Positions 36,991 to 45,671 are shown, counted from the stretch's first letter. The stretch: DNA of 64,000 nucleotides from JAUMBM01 sp964645715 (GCA_964645715.1 CAZYAO010000018.1:1-64000), one strand, 5' to 3'. A program made the numbers and translations. Notes: generated by a model not told the origin, from the sequence alone.

Positions 36991-37299
36991 ATGTTCGGAT
37001 TTCTCAAGCGCCTTTTTGGCAACAACAGCGACCAACTGACCGATTTCATCAGCCGCGGGGCGGTCATTCTCGATGTACGCACCCCTGCCGAGTTTAAAGC
37101 CGGCCACGTACCCAAGGCAGTCAATATCCCGCTCGACCAGGTGCAGGCCAAAATCAATACCATCAAGGGCTATAATAAGCCAGTCATCACTTGCTGCGCC
37201 TCCGGTGCCCGCAGTGGTGCCGCTGCCGGTATCCTTCGCTCAGCGGGTATAGAAGTAATCAATGGCGGCTCCTGGCAGTCGGTGAATGCATTGGTATAA
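36991..37299 (+). CDS. Rhodanese-like sulfurtransferase domain protein
   Basis: From 36991 (MFGFLKRLFG) the product is 102 aa, a single rhodanese domain. It includes VILDVRTPAEFKAGHVPKAVNIPL and the active-site loop TCCASGARSG, where the second cysteine corresponds to the catalytic residue; the usual His before it is replaced by Cys. Such domains carry persulfide sulfur in sulfide detoxification, thiolation or redox sensing. The short hydrophobic start may make contact with the membrane. It stands alone behind a CRP/FNR-like site, hinting at redox or energy-state control. The longer frame from 36811 runs through the tandem repeats and is rejected. Confidence 0.88.
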   Translation: MFGFLKRLFGNNSDQLTDFISRGAVILDVRTPAEFKAGHVPKAVNIPLDQVQAKINTIKGYNKPVITCCASGARSGAAAGILRSAGIEVINGGSWQSVNALV

Positions 37300-37307
37300 T
37301 ACTATAA

Positions 37308-37600
37308 TTTTTTTGGGTGGCCCATGCCACCAAAAAAATGTCAGGCAACAGTGGCGTCAGCCACAAAAAAAACATTTGGCAACAGTGGCGGCGANNNNNN
37401 NNNNNNNNNNNNNNNNNNNNNNNNNNNNNNNNNNNNNNNNNNNNNNNNNNNNNNNNNNNNNNNNNNNNNNNNNNNNNNNNNNNNNNNNNNNNNNGTCAGG
37501 CAACAGTGGCGTCAGCCACAAAAAAAACATTTGGCAACAGTGGCGGCGACAGCCGCCACTGTTGTACAACGTTTTTGGGTGGCGTCAGCCACCCAAAAAC
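37308..37600. terminator. Cluster of GGTGGC/GCCACC hairpins between convergent genes
   Basis: Hairpins at 37308-37338 (loop CCAT), 37351-37364 (loop GTCA), 37535-37564 (13-bp stem, loop GACA) and 37571-37600 (13-bp stem, loop GTCA) fill the space between the rhodanese and TonB receptor genes. They share the layout and the GGC-N4-GCC loop closing of the cluster at 10.2 kb. A gap artefact interrupts the cluster. Confidence 0.65.
37395..37494. other. Assembly gap with duplicated 55-bp flanks
   Basis: 37340-37394 and 37495-37549 are identical over 55 bp, so the gap is an artefact at a hairpin-rich site. Confidence 0.93.
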
Positions 37601-37610
37601 ATCCCCCCCC

Positions 37611-40001
37611 TTACTCCCCTAAAGCAATTTTAACCCCCACAAAAACCGTACGTGGCCGCCCAGGCCCGTACACATAGCCCGCATCCCGCTCAGCACCCCT
37701 GTCGAGGTCCTGCTGGTAGCTGTCAAAAAGGTTGTGCACACCGGCGGTAAGCTGCAGCTGGTAGTCGTCGTGCAGGCTGAATCGCCACGCGAGCCGAAAT
37801 CCCAGCTCCATGAAGGCCGCAGAGGTTTTTATAATGGTGTACTCATTGCCGGGATCGATGACGTGAGCCAGCTGCATGGGACCGGTATAGACGCCCGTCA
37901 GACTGGCATCGAAAGCGGCTACAGGCTGCCAGCTGGCGGTGAAAAAGCCGTATGCATTGGGGTTGCGCAGCAGCTGCCGGGTGCTGGTGATGCTGTCGGC
38001 ATTGCCGGCATCGGGGGTCTCGGGCGACCACAACTCGAGCGGTTCATCATAGTGGGCCGACTGCAGGGTGAAGCCCGTCTGTAGCTGCCACTGCCGGCCA
38101 TAGGCGGCGTTGAGCTCTATGTTTAGCCCCTGCACCACTGCTCCGCTGCCATTTTGCTTGTTGATGATGGCTACACCATTGGGCAGCTCCCGGGGGTTGA
38201 CGGTGACAAACGGATTCTGCAGGCGATTGTAAAAGCCGTCGACCACCAGTTTCCACTCAATGGCTTCGCGGCGGTAGGTATAGTCTACAGAGGCGTTGAA
38301 GCTGCGCGAACGCTCGGCCTGCAGCTCCGGGGACAGCAGCACAAAGCGGGCAGCGCCGCCGACCGTTTCTATATGAAGGTCTTCGTCGAAAGCCTGGGGA
38401 GCACGGTAGCCTTCGGCATAGGAAGTGCGAAAGGAAAGATAGCGGCTGGGGCTGTATTTGGCGGTGAAGCGCGGTACAAATACGGGTAGAATGCGGTCGT
38501 TGCGCAGGCTGAAGCTGCTAAAATCGTAATCGCCCTCTAGTCGCACCCTGTCCAGCCGGCTGCCCAGCAGCAGACTCCATTTTTCGTCCGGTGCCCACTG
38601 CAACTGCAGGTAATTGCCCCACACACCTACGCGCTGGCGGATGCTGCGCGCATAACCAGGCATGCGGTCGTCAACCCGGTTGTACTGCAGCTCCGCGCCG
38701 CCGATGAGGCTCCAGGCCTGCCCTAGTTCGGCTGCATACTGCAGGCCTGTTACACTGGCCAGATCCTCTGACTGCCCGTAGGCGCGCAGCGCCAGCAGGT
38801 CAGTAGCCGTCAGGCTGTCGCCTTCAGCCAGCACCCGGCCGCCAGCGCCATAGTAACTGTCGCGCAGGGTAGTCTGCAGGGCGGTGTAGACGGCAAGTTT
38901 ACGCTTTTGGTCGCGGCTGTAGCGCTCGTAGTTGATGCCGCCGCTCACAATGTTGTGCTGCAGTTGCTCAGCTACCCGTGCCTGGTGCGGCGGCAGCTCA
39001 AAATCACTGCCCCCCCTGCGAAATTCATCAATCAGGAATAAATTGACAGACAGGCGACTGCGCTCGTCGGGCTTCAGAAAGGCCGTCATGCCCAAGGTGC
39101 TGTTGCGGATTTCGGTCAGCTCCGAAAACCCGTCGTCGTTGGCATCCCACGGCTGGCGATTGCGGCGAAAGGCAAAAAAACTGATGCCTTTGTCCAGCGA
39201 CTCTGCTACGATGCTGCCGTTGAGCTGCAGCGATTGGTCGGGCTGCCCGCCCCGCAGCACGGCCAGGTTAGAGGCTACCGACAGGCTGTTGGCTACAGGG
39301 TCTTTGGTGATGATGTTGATGGTGCCGGCAATGGCGTTGCCGCCATAGAGCACGGAGCCGCCACCGCGGACAACCTCCACTCGCTCAATCATGTTGGCCG
39401 GAATCATCTCCAGACCGTACACACCGGCGAGCGCAGAGAAAATGGCCCGGCCGTCAATGAGAATCTGCGAGTAAGGACCGTCCAGCCCGTTCATGCGCAC
39501 CTGCGTAAACCCACAGTTCTGGCAGTTATTTTCGAGCCGCAGGCCCGGAGAGAAATTGAGCCCCTCGGCCAGACTCACCGACTGGCTGCGCTCGAAAAGG
39601 CGACTGCTAATGCGGCTGACGATGACGGGTGCCTGGTAGATGGGCAGACTGCTGCGGGTGGCCGACACGACCACAGCGTCCAGACCGAGCACATCATTTT
39701 CCATGACCACGTCCCAGTGCTTCTCTTCACCAGCCTGCAGAATGAAGGTGTGCTGCTGGCTGCGGTAGCCCAGAAAGCTAATCTCTACTACAATAGGCTG
39801 CCCTGCTGGTACAGACAGTCGGAAGTGGCCATTTTCGTCCGTTACGCTGCCGCCGCGCAGTGAAGGACTGCTGATATTGACGCCTGCCAGTGGTCCGCCG
39901 GCGTCGCGTATATGACCGCTAAGCGAGGCCGTAGCGCCGGTCTGAGCAGTCGTTGTGTAGGTACACAGGAGTAGTGCAAACAGGTAAAAAACGTTTCTCA
40001 T
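37611..40001 (-). CDS. TonB-dependent receptor (metal/siderophore/cobalamin type)
   Basis: Starting at 40001 (MRNVFYLFALLLCTYTTTAQ) the product is 796 aa with a CarboxypepD_reg-like domain (ASLSGHIRDAGGPLAGVNISSPSL). The plug is classical (GFTQVRMNGLDGPYSQILIDGRAIFSALAGVYGLEMIPANMIERVEVVRGGGSVLYGGNAIAGTINIIT), and a long barrel ends ARTVFVGVKIAL-like. The plug resembles receptors for vitamin B12 and metal chelates more than SusC. It lies 59 bp after merC on the same strand, and the pair sits behind a Fur/Zur-like palindrome. Uptake of zinc, iron or a metal complex is therefore the best guess. Confidence 0.88.
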   Translation of the reverse strand: MRNVFYLFALLLCTYTTTAQTGATASLSGHIRDAGGPLAGVNISSPSLRGGSVTDENGHFRLSVPAGQPIVVEISFLGYRSQQHTFILQAGEEKHWDVVMENDVLGLDAVVVSATRSSLPIYQAPVIVSRISSRLFERSQSVSLAEGLNFSPGLRLENNCQNCGFTQVRMNGLDGPYSQILIDGRAIFSALAGVYGLEMIPANMIERVEVVRGGGSVLYGGNAIAGTINIITKDPVANSLSVASNLAVLRGGQPDQSLQLNGSIVAESLDKGISFFAFRRNRQPWDANDDGFSELTEIRNSTLGMTAFLKPDERSRLSVNLFLIDEFRRGGSDFELPPHQARVAEQLQHNIVSGGINYERYSRDQKRKLAVYTALQTTLRDSYYGAGGRVLAEGDSLTATDLLALRAYGQSEDLASVTGLQYAAELGQAWSLIGGAELQYNRVDDRMPGYARSIRQRVGVWGNYLQLQWAPDEKWSLLLGSRLDRVRLEGDYDFSSFSLRNDRILPVFVPRFTAKYSPSRYLSFRTSYAEGYRAPQAFDEDLHIETVGGAARFVLLSPELQAERSRSFNASVDYTYRREAIEWKLVVDGFYNRLQNPFVTVNPRELPNGVAIINKQNGSGAVVQGLNIELNAAYGRQWQLQTGFTLQSAHYDEPLELWSPETPDAGNADSITSTRQLLRNPNAYGFFTASWQPVAAFDASLTGVYTGPMQLAHVIDPGNEYTIIKTSAAFMELGFRLAWRFSLHDDYQLQLTAGVHNLFDSYQQDLDRGAERDAGYVYGPGRPRTVFVGVKIALGE

Positions 40002-40060
40002 GTAGTGCTGTGTTTGGCTGTTGGCAGGCAGCAGGGAGGAGAAAAACGTTTCGACAGCTA

Positions 40061-40447
40061 CTATACCGCGCAGCTGCGTGCGCTGCGCATGTTGAGATAG
40101 TGCGCAATGACGAGTCCAACCGAGCCACCGTATAGCAGAACATCCGAAAAGATGTTGTGTTCGCTTTCCAAAAATATCCCCGCTCCAAAGGCTGCCAGTG
40201 AGGCCCACAGCCCCAGTCGTATGCCCCGCGAGTCGCTGCTGCGCGAAGAAGACCAGACTGCCAGCAGGGCGAGCGCGAAGAACAGGTAGTGCCAGCCGGA
40301 TTGTTCGTGGTGGTGGTGATCAGCAACAACAGCACCCGCCAGCAACGGCTGCAGCAGGAACAGCAGGGGCGCTGCCGAGCAGTGTATCAGGCAGGCAACG
40401 GAAGCTGCCATGCCCATCCAGTCCGATTTTTTAGCTTCGTGCGCCAA
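40061..40447 (-). CDS. MerC domain-containing membrane protein
   Basis: The 128-aa protein resembles MerC: WMGMAASVACLIHCSAAPLLFLLQPLLAG carries the cysteine pair in the first transmembrane helix, and three further helices follow. A His cluster (ADHHHHEQSG) lies between helices one and two. MerC-type proteins move mercury in resistance operons, but in Bacteroidota similar genes lie in zinc- or iron-controlled loci without mercury genes. Here the partner is a TonB receptor and the operator is Fur/Zur-like, so transport of zinc or another divalent metal is more likely than mercury resistance. Confidence 0.85.
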   Translation of the reverse strand: MAHEAKKSDWMGMAASVACLIHCSAAPLLFLLQPLLAGAVVADHHHHEQSGWHYLFFALALLAVWSSSRSSDSRGIRLGLWASLAAFGAGIFLESEHNIFSDVLLYGGSVGLVIAHYLNMRSARSCAV

Positions 40448-40483
40448 GGTTATTCGTGCTTTGTCGATGAAAACGCATAGAGA

Positions 40484-40498
40484 TGCAACATTGTTGCA
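40484..40498 (-). promoter_or_regulatory. Fur/Zur-like operator palindrome
   Basis: TGCAAC-att-GTTGCA is a perfect palindrome 37 bp upstream of merC. It directly follows the -7 element on the minus strand and covers the expected transcript start, the position of a repressor site. Assignment to a Fur-family protein is inferred from the metal-transport genes. Confidence 0.5.
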
Positions 40499-40504
40499 AA
40501 TATA
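40497..40504 (-). promoter_or_regulatory. -7 element of the merC operon (TATATTTG)
   Basis: Exact TAnnTTTG on the minus strand, overlapping the operator palindrome by two bases. No strong -33 TTTG at 19 bp. Confidence 0.5.
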
Positions 40505-40543
40505 GAAAGTTTTTGTGAAAATATTCTAGGGTAAGAAAAGCTT

Positions 40544-41977
40544 TCATAGCGCTTGGATTCGCAAACGCAACCAGCCGATGAAGTAAATACCATCACTTTG
40601 TTCGGCAATTTGCAGGAGCCGCTGCTTTTGCCGGGCTGAAATGGTTGCATGTCGCTGCTGGAGGCGCATGATTTTTCGGACCAGCCTGATGAAAAGCAAA
40701 TAGCCATTCTTGCGGTTTTGGGTGAGCAGCTGGCTTTTCCACAAGTGGCGCTCAAAATTGCGCATCCAGCTTTCGGGCAGGTGGGCGTCGTTGAGCAGCA
40801 AAAAATGGTAGTCGTAGCCCAGTCGTATTTGCAGACTGCGGAGGCGCAGGTCAAGGGGACCGTTGTTGTAAGGGATTTGCTGGAGCAGCGTCAGACTCTG
40901 TTCATACAGGGGGACTTCCCGGGTGTTAACTGCCTGCTGATACAGTAGCAGCGCCTGGCACCAGTGAAGGGTATAATCGCGTTCACTGGCTGGCAGGAAA
41001 GGGTAATGGGTGTCCATGAATAATTTTACCCAGACTTCCTGCCCGGCCATGAGTGCAGCCACCACAATATTGCTGAACCGAATGCTGGTTATCTGTTGCC
41101 ACTCTATGAAGTAGTGGTTTGACAGGCCGTAAAGGTGCAGCTGGTGCAGCTGCCAGATGAAAGATTCATCGCCGGCGGTTGCTCGTCGGCCGGCAAAATT
41201 GAGCATCATTTTAAAAATGATGTGTGCTTCGAAAGATGGGAGTTGCTGCTGCTGTTCCTGAAATCGGTCGAACAACTGTCTGAAACTTTCGGCCGTATGG
41301 ACTGTCTGACCGAGTTGGCGGCAGTCAAGTAGCAACTGCAGGCTGGCAGGCGGACTGTCAGTCGTGTTGAAGGGATAGCGGTCAGGCGACTGCAGCAGTT
41401 GTTGCCGCACAGCCAGTTCTCCCTCATACACCTCCCGGCACAACTGGCTGCCCAGCTTTTCATAGCGCAGTGCCTTTTGCAGCAGCAGCAGGCTGCCGAG
41501 CTCGTACTTATCGGTCTCGGGGTGAAAATAGAGATCGTGGCAGAGGCGGTGAAGTCTGGCGTACTCGTGCATGCCTTTGTCGGGCTGCTGCTCCAGTTTG
41601 TTGAGTAGTCTGAAGCTTTCCTCTCGAAAGAGTTCATAGCAGCCCGCTCGTTGGCCATAAGCTGCAAGGAGAAGGTTGACTGCCAGGGGCTTGTCAAGGG
41701 TTAGGGTCTGCTGCATGAGCATGGCCTCCAACTGGCGGGAGAGCTGGCTTATGAGGTCGCGTATCCGCACTGCGTTGTACGTCTGGCCGGGGAATATCAC
41801 CGCACTGAGCGATTGGCGGTCAATAGCTGTTCCGGGTTCCTGTAGCAGGAGGTAGTCCAGTAATTTACCTACAACGGCGTTTTGAGGGGTGTTTTTTTGC
41901 ACCAGCCAGCGGCGTAATTCACGCTTTTCAGCCGCCGTAAGTACGCTTATCTGTCGGATTAGTTTTAGTGAAGCCAT
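40544..41977 (-). CDS. Hypothetical alpha-helical protein
   Basis: The 477-aa product has no signal peptide and is rich in Leu, Gln and Arg, probably an all-helical repeat protein. The start, LIRQISVLTAAEKRELRRWLVQKNTPQNAVVGKLLDYLLLQ, resembles the N-termini of a group of uncharacterised Bacteroidota proteins with a small helical domain followed by TPR-like helices. I do not recognise a named family. It is monocistronic, followed by the merC promoter region and preceded by 524 bp of regulatory-looking DNA shared with the large plus-strand operon. Confidence 0.75.
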   Translation of the reverse strand: MASLKLIRQISVLTAAEKRELRRWLVQKNTPQNAVVGKLLDYLLLQEPGTAIDRQSLSAVIFPGQTYNAVRIRDLISQLSRQLEAMLMQQTLTLDKPLAVNLLLAAYGQRAGCYELFREESFRLLNKLEQQPDKGMHEYARLHRLCHDLYFHPETDKYELGSLLLLQKALRYEKLGSQLCREVYEGELAVRQQLLQSPDRYPFNTTDSPPASLQLLLDCRQLGQTVHTAESFRQLFDRFQEQQQQLPSFEAHIIFKMMLNFAGRRATAGDESFIWQLHQLHLYGLSNHYFIEWQQITSIRFSNIVVAALMAGQEVWVKLFMDTHYPFLPASERDYTLHWCQALLLYQQAVNTREVPLYEQSLTLLQQIPYNNGPLDLRLRSLQIRLGYDYHFLLLNDAHLPESWMRNFERHLWKSQLLTQNRKNGYLLFIRLVRKIMRLQQRHATISARQKQRLLQIAEQSDGIYFIGWLRLRIQAL

Positions 41978-42501
41978 ACAGGTTCGATTTGTACAAATGC
42001 TGTAATGTGTACAAATTGGGTGAGGTTTTTTATATATAGCTGTTTGACAGTTGTTTGTGATGTAAGGATGTACGTAAACTGCGCATAACTAGGCAGATAC
42101 ACTTGCGGTTGTAGGAAGGTGGCCTCCCGTCGGCTACAAAATAAAGAATACTGGTTCAAAAAAAGTAAGAATAAAGCAAAGATTATCAGATGATAATAGT
42201 CAAGAACATTCCTACAAATTACCATTTGATGTACTAATAATGGCTACTGTGCATATGTCTGCGCTACAGCTATACTTCTAACAGCAGCGCCGCTTGCAGC
42301 GGCCGTCACGACATTGTTGACTGCCGTCACGAACCGATTACGGGTCTCCCCCCGACGGCTACAGTGCTAAAAATCGACTTTTTTAAGCACTACAACTACT
42401 CAAATTATGGACTTGCAGTCAGGTAACTGCTTGTGCTACATTTACCAAAAAACAGGAAAAAATAACCGAACAGGCTCACAAAATGACCAAATACAGCCGA
42501 A
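41978..42501. other. Divergent intergenic region upstream of the large operon
   Basis: No gene. Contains an inverted repeat ATTATCA-ga-TGATAAT (42182-42197), a GCCGCT-tgc-AGCGGC hairpin (42289-42303), the direct repeats at 42302-42332 and a possible promoter (TTG 42413-42415, TACATTTA 42437-42444, 21-bp spacer). A word CG(T/A)CGGCTACA occurs twice (near 42128 and 42350). Confidence 0.6.
42302..42332 (+). promoter_or_regulatory. Direct repeats GCCGTCACGA, candidate LytTR operator
   Basis: GCCGTCACGA at 42302-42311 and 42323-42332, start-to-start 21 bp. LytTR proteins bind pairs of direct repeats two helical turns apart, so this may be the site of the LytTR protein encoded 170 bp downstream. 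Confidence 0.4.
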
Positions 42502-42849
42502 ATGAGTAATGACGTGCGCAAGAACAGCATCAGTTTTTCGACTACCGAAGGCTATCTCTTCGCAGCTGCGGAGGAGGTCATCTGCTGTGTAGCCGATGCT
42601 CAGGGTGCTCTGGTCTACTTGTCTACTGGCGAACAACTACAGAGCAAGCATTCGCTCAGCCTGCTGGAAAGCTTACTGCCGGAGGAGCTGTTCTTCCGGG
42701 TGCACAGCTCGGCACTGGTCAACCTCAGCCATATCCGCCGCTGGGAGCGCCGGGGGGGGGAGCATGTGTTGGTACTCAGCAACGGTCTGCTGCTGCCGCT
42801 GGCGCGTGCGCGGCGTAATGATTTGAAAACTAAACTTGGAATCAATTGA
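42502..42849 (+). CDS. Stand-alone LytTR DNA-binding regulator
   Basis: The 115-aa protein is almost entirely one LytTR domain: ISFSTTEGYLFAAAEEVICCVADAQGALVYLSTGEQLQSKHSL, then LESLLPEELFFRVHSSALVNLSHIRRWERR and VLVLSNGLLLPLARARRNDLKTKLG. There is no receiver or membrane domain, unlike typical LytTR response regulators. Being first in a long same-strand gene series (the next start is 2 bp after its stop), it is probably the local regulator of the operon. The direct repeats upstream suggest autoregulation. Confidence 0.88.
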   Translation: MSNDVRKNSISFSTTEGYLFAAAEEVICCVADAQGALVYLSTGEQLQSKHSLSLLESLLPEELFFRVHSSALVNLSHIRRWERRGGEHVLVLSNGLLLPLARARRNDLKTKLGIN

Positions 42850-42851
42850 TT

Positions 42852-43790
42852 ATGAATAAAATTACTACCATTTACCTGCCTCCTATCAGGGCATTCGCCC
42901 TGATAGCCAGCCTGCTGACATCTGGTTTGCTGCTGTCGCAGGCCTCTGTTGGCCTGCGCATTGGCGGATCGCTTACTAATTACCGCACGACGGAAAAATG
43001 GGAAAATTATGAACTGATACCGTTGCCAGGCCTCAACGGGCAGCTAAGTTTCGAGCTGCCGCTCTGGGGGCGGCTGGCACTCCAGACAGAACTTGGCTAC
43101 GGTCAGCGCGGAAGTCGACTAAAGGCAGAATCTACTGCCAACGGTCACAACATCGATTTTGAGGTTGACCAGCGCGACGAATCCGGACAGTTGCAGCGCC
43201 TCATCGTCAAGGGGTATGCCGATTTTGAAGAGCGCATCCATTACCTGGATCTGCCGGTTTTGCTAAAATATCGCTTCCGGGGGCGCAGCCTGTCGGCTTA
43301 CCTGAGTGTGGGCGTCGCTTACTCACAGGCACTAAATGGCAAAGTCAAAGTTGATTTTGAATTGGATGAAACAAAAAGTGATTTGAAAGGGAGCAGCAAA
43401 CCATTTAGAAAATTTTTAACAGAAGATCTTGGATTTCAATATGAGTTACCTTTTAATCTGGGTAGCCGAGGAAAGGCTGTGACCAATGTCAATCAGCCAC
43501 CCAATAATTTTCCGCGGCATACGGCTGCTCAGCTCCTGTATCCTTTCGAAGGTAGCCCGCCGCTGGGTGATCGCGATAACATTTATTTTAATTCCGACTT
43601 CAGCCTGCTGTTTGGCGGTGGCTTTAGCTGGCCACTTGGCGACTTCGGCTACGGTGTACTGGACCTGCGCTATATGCATGGCAGCAGGGCGCTAAATTTT
43701 TATCGTGCTGATGCTTACGATCATTTTAACCGGAGCCTGCAACTCTCAGCCGGACTTATGTTCGAGCTGGGCGGTGGCGGCTGGCGATGA
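42852..43790 (+). CDS. Outer membrane beta-barrel protein, copy 1
   Basis: From 42852 the product is 312 aa with a signal peptide (FALIASLLTSGLLLSQ). The porin/PorT-type barrel pattern follows: SVGLRIGGSLTNYR, LPLWGRLALQTELGYGQRGSRL, YADFEERIHYLDLPVLLKYRFRG, and an aromatic-rich ending LQLSAGLMFELGGGGWR. It is clearly paralogous to the next gene. Such small barrels sit in the outer membrane; no ligand is known. It follows the LytTR gene with 2 bp between. Confidence 0.82.
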   Translation: MNKITTIYLPPIRAFALIASLLTSGLLLSQASVGLRIGGSLTNYRTTEKWENYELIPLPGLNGQLSFELPLWGRLALQTELGYGQRGSRLKAESTANGHNIDFEVDQRDESGQLQRLIVKGYADFEERIHYLDLPVLLKYRFRGRSLSAYLSVGVAYSQALNGKVKVDFELDETKSDLKGSSKPFRKFLTEDLGFQYELPFNLGSRGKAVTNVNQPPNNFPRHTAAQLLYPFEGSPPLGDRDNIYFNSDFSLLFGGGFSWPLGDFGYGVLDLRYMHGSRALNFYRADAYDHFNRSLQLSAGLMFELGGGGWR

Positions 43791-43827
43791 TACAACCATA
43801 TTTTTCCATCACTTAATGCTTTGATTT

Positions 43828-44784
43828 ATGTGTAAAAAATTATTATTCGGCAGCCTGCTGCTGTCCATCCTGTTTGTTGGCAGCTTGCAGGCACAGCTGA
43901 AGGTCGGTGCCAAAGTTGGAGCCTCCATGTCGCGCTATGGATATTCGGATGACTTTAGCGATTACGATGCCGTCTTCACCCCCGGCCTCACAGGGGGAAT
44001 TATGCTGGAAATCCCCTTTGGCGGCCGCTTTGCCCTGCAGCCAGAGGTGCTCTTTACCCAGAAAGGTTCTGTTTTGAGGGCGAATGAACTTAACTTTCTG
44101 TTGACGGACTCTCAGACTCCCTGGGTTGACGGATTTGTTTTCAATAATCATATCCGGGGCTATGCAGACTTCACAGAAAAATTAAATTACGTGGAGGTTC
44201 CGCTGCTACTGAAGTACAAGTTTAGGGGCAGCAAGATCAGCAGCTATCTCGCTGCCGGAGTAGTGTTCTCATCTGCTGTCGGCAAGGCCAGGGCTACTGT
44301 ATCTTATACGGCGGATAAAAACTCATCAAGCCCGGGTCTTGATCTGGAAGCAGAAACCGTAAACCAGTACTTGAGAGATAACAGTTATCGCAACGAATTT
44401 GATTTTGAGCTGGGAACTCCCAAGGATGATATTTATCGCATTTTTCCCTGGACAATCTCTGGATTGTCGGACGGGCCTGCTATCGAAGACATTATTGCCT
44501 TTCCCAAGCGGCATGCTGCCATGATGTTGTACCCGGATGCGCTCATCAATGAACGTCCTGCTGACCGCGACGATGTCTACAATGGTTTTGATCTCGGGCT
44601 GGCAGTGGGCGGCGGAATTAATATAGAGCTGGACGATCTGGGCTTCATTGTAGTAGATTTTCGATACATCAGCGGCTCCAACACACTCAATGTAAAAGAG
44701 GATCCTGTCTACAACCATCGCAATCGTTCTCTGCAGCTAACGGCAGGTATGGTATTCGAACTTGGCGGCGGGGGCTGGCGCTAG
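43828..44784 (+). CDS. Outer membrane beta-barrel protein, copy 2
   Basis: The 318-aa product has a signal peptide (LLFGSLLLSILFVGSLQAQ) and the same layout as the preceding protein. Shared stretches include YADFTEKLNYVEVPLLLKYKFRG and the end LQLTAGMVFELGGGGWR, so the two arose by tandem duplication. The middle, with a long acidic loop, differs between copies. It probably forms a barrel in the outer membrane as a partner in the envelope complex encoded downstream; this role is inferred from operon position. Confidence 0.82.
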   Translation: MCKKLLFGSLLLSILFVGSLQAQLKVGAKVGASMSRYGYSDDFSDYDAVFTPGLTGGIMLEIPFGGRFALQPEVLFTQKGSVLRANELNFLLTDSQTPWVDGFVFNNHIRGYADFTEKLNYVEVPLLLKYKFRGSKISSYLAAGVVFSSAVGKARATVSYTADKNSSSPGLDLEAETVNQYLRDNSYRNEFDFELGTPKDDIYRIFPWTISGLSDGPAIEDIIAFPKRHAAMMLYPDALINERPADRDDVYNGFDLGLAVGGGINIELDDLGFIVVDFRYISGSNTLNVKEDPVYNHRNRSLQLTAGMVFELGGGGWR

Positions 44785-44873
44785 CCGATCTGGTTGTCCC
44801 CCGCTTGCGTTTATCGGACGGGGCTGTCTGCCGCGGGATTAATTTACGTCAGTTGATAAATATTTCAGCGTAT

Positions 44874-45671
44874 ATGTACATCGAATGTAAAAACTGCAAG
44901 TACCGCAATCCGCCGACAGCCGTTGTCTGTTCGGACTGCAAAGCTTCTCTGCAGGGCTCACTCGGCATAGGCGGTGTGTCGCCCTTGGAGGGGCGGGATG
45001 AGCGGATTTGTGACAACTGTGGCGATCCAACGCCGACAGCTCAGCCAATCTGTATTCATTGTGGTTATCGGGCGGAGCTTCCGGAGGCCACGCGTCCTTA
45101 CGGGCAGGATGCCGGCGGATTGCGGCAGCAACAGGGGGGGATTGGCTGTATCAGTTGTGGATACCTCAATCTGGCGTCTGCCGCCCACTGTGTACAGTGC
45201 GGTGCCGAGTTGCGCAGGATAGCAGCGGTGAATCCAATAGCGGCCAATGCAGAAATCCCTGCAGATCTGCCGCAGCACCTGGCAGCTCCCGACCCGGTAC
45301 CCATCGTCATTTCGCCTTCAGTTGCGCATGAAATATCAGCCGGCAAGACCATTCCTTTTGGGGAGTTGCTTGCTGCTGCCAAGGCGCAGTCTTTTTCCCT
45401 GACACCGCTGCCGCGCTCGGGCGAGCAGCCGCCGGCGGCCCGGCAGTTTAGCGGTGAGGAGGTCCTGTTGAATCGCGACAACCTCGATCCTGGCAATATG
45501 AGCCTGACGAGCAAGCTGCAGGCGTGCCTGCGCTTCGAAGACGGCGCCTGGGTGCTTTCGGATGGGAGCGAGCAGCAGTCGACCTTCCTGCGCGTCAGCC
45601 GCCCGCAGCCATTGCAGGACGGCGACGTGCTGTTGCTGGGCAATCGGCTTTTTCGCTTCACCATTCAGTAA
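44874..45671 (+). CDS. Zinc-ribbon and FHA domain protein
   Basis: From 44874 (MYIECKNCKYRN) the product is 265 aa. The first half has three CxxC-CxxC zinc ribbons (CKNC/CSDC, CDNC/CIHC, CISC/CVQC). A Pro/Ala-rich linker leads to a C-terminal FHA-like beta domain (MSLTSKLQACLRFEDGAWVLSDGSEQQSTFLRV, then LQDGDVLLLGNRLFRFTI), in which the Gly-Asp-x-(hydrophobic) turn is visible but the phosphothreonine-binding residues are weak. FHA domains read phosphothreonine, and the adjacent gene encodes a kinase with its own FHA domain. The stop codon overlaps the kinase start (TAATG). Confidence 0.82.
   Translation: MYIECKNCKYRNPPTAVVCSDCKASLQGSLGIGGVSPLEGRDERICDNCGDPTPTAQPICIHCGYRAELPEATRPYGQDAGGLRQQQGGIGCISCGYLNLASAAHCVQCGAELRRIAAVNPIAANAEIPADLPQHLAAPDPVPIVISPSVAHEISAGKTIPFGELLAAAKAQSFSLTPLPRSGEQPPAARQFSGEEVLLNRDNLDPGNMSLTSKLQACLRFEDGAWVLSDGSEQQSTFLRVSRPQPLQDGDVLLLGNRLFRFTIQ

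Noticed and set aside
40061..40447. Mercury resistance operon
   Set aside because: Only a MerC-like gene is present; no merA, merP, merT or merR is nearby and the partner is a TonB receptor.
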